Assembly: GCA_900553025.1 (NCBI GenBank)
Contig: USBT01000003.1
Span: 1 to 64,000 of the forward strand
Source: an uncultured Eubacteriales bacterium
GTDB taxonomy: Bacteria > Bacillota > Clostridia > Peptostreptococcales > Anaerovoracaceae
Direction of reading: 5' to 3'
Length of the DNA: 64,000 bases
Shown: piece by piece, positions 61,411 to 64,000 of the stretch
Layout of the letters: the number at the start of each line of letters is the position of its first letter
Position numbering within the stretch: position 1 is the first letter of the stretch
Position numbers and translations under genes: made by a program
Notes under the pieces: generated by a model
The model's input: only the letters and a program-made list of their open reading frames with translations
The model's database searches: none
Told to the model about the DNA's origin: nothing

Positions 61411-64000
61411 ATGAAGAGTTTTTTCAAGAAGATGGCAATAATGCTAATATGCATGAGTATATTTCTGTCATATATGCCATGGAATGTAGTTTTTGCAACA
61501 GATGAGATTGCAGAAACTCCTCAGAACGTAATAACTGAGGAACCTCAGGGAAGCGGAGAAGCGACAAACCCTGAGGAAGGCAATACTCAATTAGAAAATC
61601 CGAAATTTAATGCGGAAATAACTGAGGAACTTCAAGGAGAGCCTTCTCAGGGGAATGAAGATTTTTCTGTAGGGAAGATTGTAAAGAATGTGAAGGATAA
61701 AGTCCAAAATGTTCTAAAGAGCAGTCAAGCACCCGCTAAAACACCTAAGAATCCTGAGGACTACTTCATATTTAACGAGAGCACTAATACTATCACGGGA
61801 TATAGCTCATCTCCTGATGCACCTAAAGACATAAAGATACCGGCTACGATAAATGGAGTAAATGTCGAGCACATTGGAAACAATGCCTTTTCAGGGCAGC
61901 AGCTGACAGGACTATCGTTTGAATTGCCATCCAGTTTAAAGAGTATAGGGTCATATGCCTTTTATAATAATACGACTCTAAAGGGGGATGTGAAAATACC
62001 AAATGGAGTAGCAAGCATAGGGGGTTATGCGTTTTATAACTGTGCTTCATTAACAAGTATAACGATCCCGGAAGGAGTAACAAGCATAGGGGGTTATGCG
62101 TTTTATAGCTGTGGTTCATTAACAAGTATGACAATCCCGAAAGGAGTAACAAGCATAGGGGGTTATGCCTTTTATAACTGTAGTTCATTAACAAGTATAA
62201 CAATCCCGGAAGGAGTAACAAGTATAGGGAATCATGCGTTTTCTTACTGTGTTTCATTAACAAGCATAACAATCCCGGAAGGAGTAACAAGCATAGAGAA
62301 TGATGCCTTTTATGCCTGTCAGTCATTAACAAGCATAGCAATCCCGGAAGGAGTAACAAGCTTAGGGAATGATGCCTTTTATGCCTGCCAGTCATTAACA
62401 AGCATAGCAATCCCCAAAAGTGTTACAAGAATAGGGGGTGCTGCATTTAGTAGCTGTAGTTCACTGAGAAGTATAACAATTCCAAAAGGAGTGACCGAAA
62501 TATACGGTAGTACATTTTCTGACTGTAGTTCACTGAGAAGTATAACAATCCCAGAAACAGTGACAAGCATATGGGATACTGCATTTTATAGATGTAGTTC
62601 ACTAACAAGCATAACAATCCCAGAAAGTGTGGTAAGCATAGGGAAAAATGTGTTTAATAGGTGTTATTCGCTAACAAAAATTAATATCCCAACTAAAACT
62701 AGAGGAGAAATATCAGGTGAACCATGGGATGCTAATAATGCTATAGTATACTGGAAAGATACTAAGGTAGTAGATGATTATATTGTTGATATAACAAAAG
62801 GCGAGATTGTTAAATATATAGGTACAAAAGTAGATTTAACTGTTCCTTCAAGCTTCAATATTGATGGAAAAGAATGCAAAATAAATAGTATATTTAACAG
62901 TGCATTTTTCGGAAATAAGAATATAAAGAATGTAAACATTCAGCAAGGGATAACAAGCATAGGGAGTTTTGCATTTGATGGTTGTAGTTCACTAACAAGC
63001 ATAAGTATCCCAGAAGGAATGACGAGAATAGGGGATTTTGCATTTTATGACTGTGAATCCTTAACAAAGGTGACAATTCCAAAAGGGGTAACAAGCATAG
63101 GGGATCAGGCATTTACAGGTTGTAGTTCAATAGCAAGTATAACAATCCCAGAAAGTGTGGTAAGCATAGGGAATCTTACATTTCAAAACTGTAGTTCACT
63201 AAGAAGCATAACCTTATCGGAAGGATTGAAAAGCATAGGGGAGCAGGCATTTAGAAGTTGCAGTTCACTAACAAGCATAACAATCCCAGAAAGTATGACA
63301 AGCATAGGGCATGAGGCGTTTATATATTGTAATTCGCTAAAGAAAATCAATATCCCAACTAAAACTAGAGGAGAAATATCAGGTGAACCATGGGATGCTG
63401 ATAATGCTATAGTATACTGGAAAGACACAAAGATAGTAGACGATTTTGTTGTTGACATAACTAAAGGCGAGATTGTTAAATATATAGGTACAAAAGTAGA
63501 TTTAACTGTTCCTTCAAGCTTCAATATTGATGGAAAAGAATGCAAAATAAATAGTATATTTAACAGTGCATTTTTCGGAAATAAGAATATAAAGAATGTA
63601 AACATTCAGCAAGGGATAACAAGCATAGGGAAGGCGGCATTTAACAGTTGTAGCTCACTAACAAGCATAACAATCCCAGAAAGTGTGACAAGCATAGGGG
63701 ATTTTGCATTTGGAGGCTGCACTTCACTAAGAAGCATAACAATTCCAGGAGTGGTGACAGAGATAAGATGGGGCACATTTTCTGGTTGTAAGTCACTAAC
63801 AAGCATAACAATGCCAGAAAGCATTACACGCATAAATACTTCTGCATTTCAAAACTGTAGTTCACTAGCAGGCATAACCATCCCAGAAAGCGTTAAATGC
63901 ATAGACATGTCTGCATTTCAAAACTGTAGTTCACTAGCAAGCATAACCATCCCAGAAAGTGTTACAAGCATATTATCTAATGCATTTGGAGGCTGCACTT
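61411..64000 (+). CDS. BspA-like leucine-rich-repeat surface protein, 3' end outside window
   Basis: From ATG 61411 (AAGGAGG upstream) the frame is open for 863 codons to the window edge. A signal peptide (about 1-30, MKSFFKKMAIMLICM then a cut near VFA-TD) is followed by an acidic Glu/Gln/Pro-rich spacer to about 110. Then come more than 20 LRR_5 (BspA/TpLRR) units of 23 residues of the form SLTSITIPEGVTSIGGYAFYNC. Two islands break the array (about 425-510 and 647-732), each with SGEPWDA and TKGEIVKYIGTKVDLTVPSS; they are nearly identical and 222 codons apart. BspA-type proteins are exported and often bind host proteins. The C-terminal anchor, if any, is not visible. Confidence 0.9.
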   Translation, partial: MKSFFKKMAIMLICMSIFLSYMPWNVVFATDEIAETPQNVITEEPQGSGEATNPEEGNTQLENPKFNAEITEELQGEPSQGNEDFSVGKIVKNVKDKVQNVLKSSQAPAKTPKNPEDYFIFNESTNTITGYSSSPDAPKDIKIPATINGVNVEHIGNNAFSGQQLTGLSFELPSSLKSIGSYAFYNNTTLKGDVKIPNGVASIGGYAFYNCASLTSITIPEGVTSIGGYAFYSCGSLTSMTIPKGVTSIGGYAFYNCSSLTSITIPEGVTSIGNHAFSYCVSLTSITIPEGVTSIENDAFYACQSLTSIAIPEGVTSLGNDAFYACQSLTSIAIPKSVTRIGGAAFSSCSSLRSITIPKGVTEIYGSTFSDCSSLRSITIPETVTSIWDTAFYRCSSLTSITIPESVVSIGKNVFNRCYSLTKINIPTKTRGEISGEPWDANNAIVYWKDTKVVDDYIVDITKGEIVKYIGTKVDLTVPSSFNIDGKECKINSIFNSAFFGNKNIKNVNIQQGITSIGSFAFDGCSSLTSISIPEGMTRIGDFAFYDCESLTKVTIPKGVTSIGDQAFTGCSSIASITIPESVVSIGNLTFQNCSSLRSITLSEGLKSIGEQAFRSCSSLTSITIPESMTSIGHEAFIYCNSLKKINIPTKTRGEISGEPWDADNAIVYWKDTKIVDDFVVDITKGEIVKYIGTKVDLTVPSSFNIDGKECKINSIFNSAFFGNKNIKNVNIQQGITSIGKAAFNSCSSLTSITIPESVTSIGDFAFGGCTSLRSITIPGVVTEIRWGTFSGCKSLTSITMPESITRINTSAFQNCSSLAGITIPESVKCIDMSAFQNCSSLASITIPESVTSILSNAFGGCT
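62685..62968 (+). repeat. Large repeat copy 1 in the BspA-like gene
   Basis: About 285 bases from TATCCCAACTAAAACTAGAG to AACAAGCATAGGGA recur at 63351-63634, exactly 666 bases (222 codons) away, with a handful of differences in the first half and near identity in the second. Confidence 0.85.
63351..63634 (+). repeat. Large repeat copy 2 in the BspA-like gene
   Basis: Near-identical to 62685-62968. The 666-base distance is a multiple of three, so recombination between the copies would delete or duplicate a module without breaking the frame. Confidence 0.85.

Noticed and set aside
61844..63833. Several long minus-strand frames opposite the BspA-like gene
   Set aside because: They are shadows of the 69-base LRR repeats: the same Leu/Ser-rich pattern recurs in each, with no ribosome sites. 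The plus-strand frame has a signal peptide and a known family.

Overview
This window is about 64 kb of an AT-rich genome from the Bacillota (Firmicutes). It spans the replication origin. The gene set suggests an anaerobic, amino-acid-fermenting clostridial relative: a complete histidine-degradation operon of the formiminotransferase/cyclodeaminase type, a heterodimeric ABC exporter, a YczE/YitT-type membrane protein and a BspA-like surface protein. My best guess is the Eubacteriales family XIII / Anaerovoracaceae neighbourhood. That is inference from gene content; there is no rRNA gene here to settle it.

Left end (1-5242): the right part of an integrated phage-like element. It carries a CI/LexA-like repressor facing a small Xre regulator and an excisionase-like HTH gene, an HSDR_N endonuclease-domain protein, a truncated dinD, a PemK/MazF-like toxin, two short promoter-terminator units, and a tyrosine integrase broken by an in-frame TAA. 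The element ends in the 3' half of a tRNA-Lys(CTT) gene, which is the attachment site. Just outside lie a holin remnant and a HicBA toxin-antitoxin pair.

6.4-31.3 kb: metabolic and transport genes. These include a LysE-type exporter, GNAT, aldehyde dehydrogenase, a sortase-anchored surface protein, M29 aminopeptidase, YczE-like protein, an NYN/OST-HTH protein, a two-gene ABC exporter with a divergent ArsR regulator, walJ and rlmH. The hutH-hutU-hutI-fchA-ftcD operon follows, with a DUF2284 gene beyond it. Then come pepV, crcB (fluC), the rpsF-ssb-rpsR operon and an ECF S component.

31.6-43.0 kb, all on the minus strand: an IS200-type element, tRNA-Arg(CCT), trpS, a SigB/F-type sigma factor with its RsbW-like partner joined to the end of gyrA, then gyrB, recF, dnaN and dnaA. 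oriC has DnaA boxes on both sides of dnaA (about 41.4 and 43.0-43.14 kb).

43.4-61.0 kb, all on the plus strand: rpmH, rnpA, yidD, yidC, jag, mnmE, mnmG, rsmG, parA, parB (two parS sites), a gdpP homologue without transmembrane segments, rplI, dnaB, a DnaD-like protein, an FtsB/DivIC protein, rnmV, rsmA and an LTA-synthase-like protein. Genes run away from oriC on both arms, as expected for bidirectional replication.

Right end (61411 to beyond 64000): the start of a very large BspA-like leucine-rich-repeat surface protein. A run of nine G lies in the spacer of its best-scoring promoter, a textbook arrangement for phase variation. A second recurring theme is short tandem repeats with unrelated unit sequences (9, 18, 20, 22, 24, 36, 40 bp), mostly at gene boundaries.
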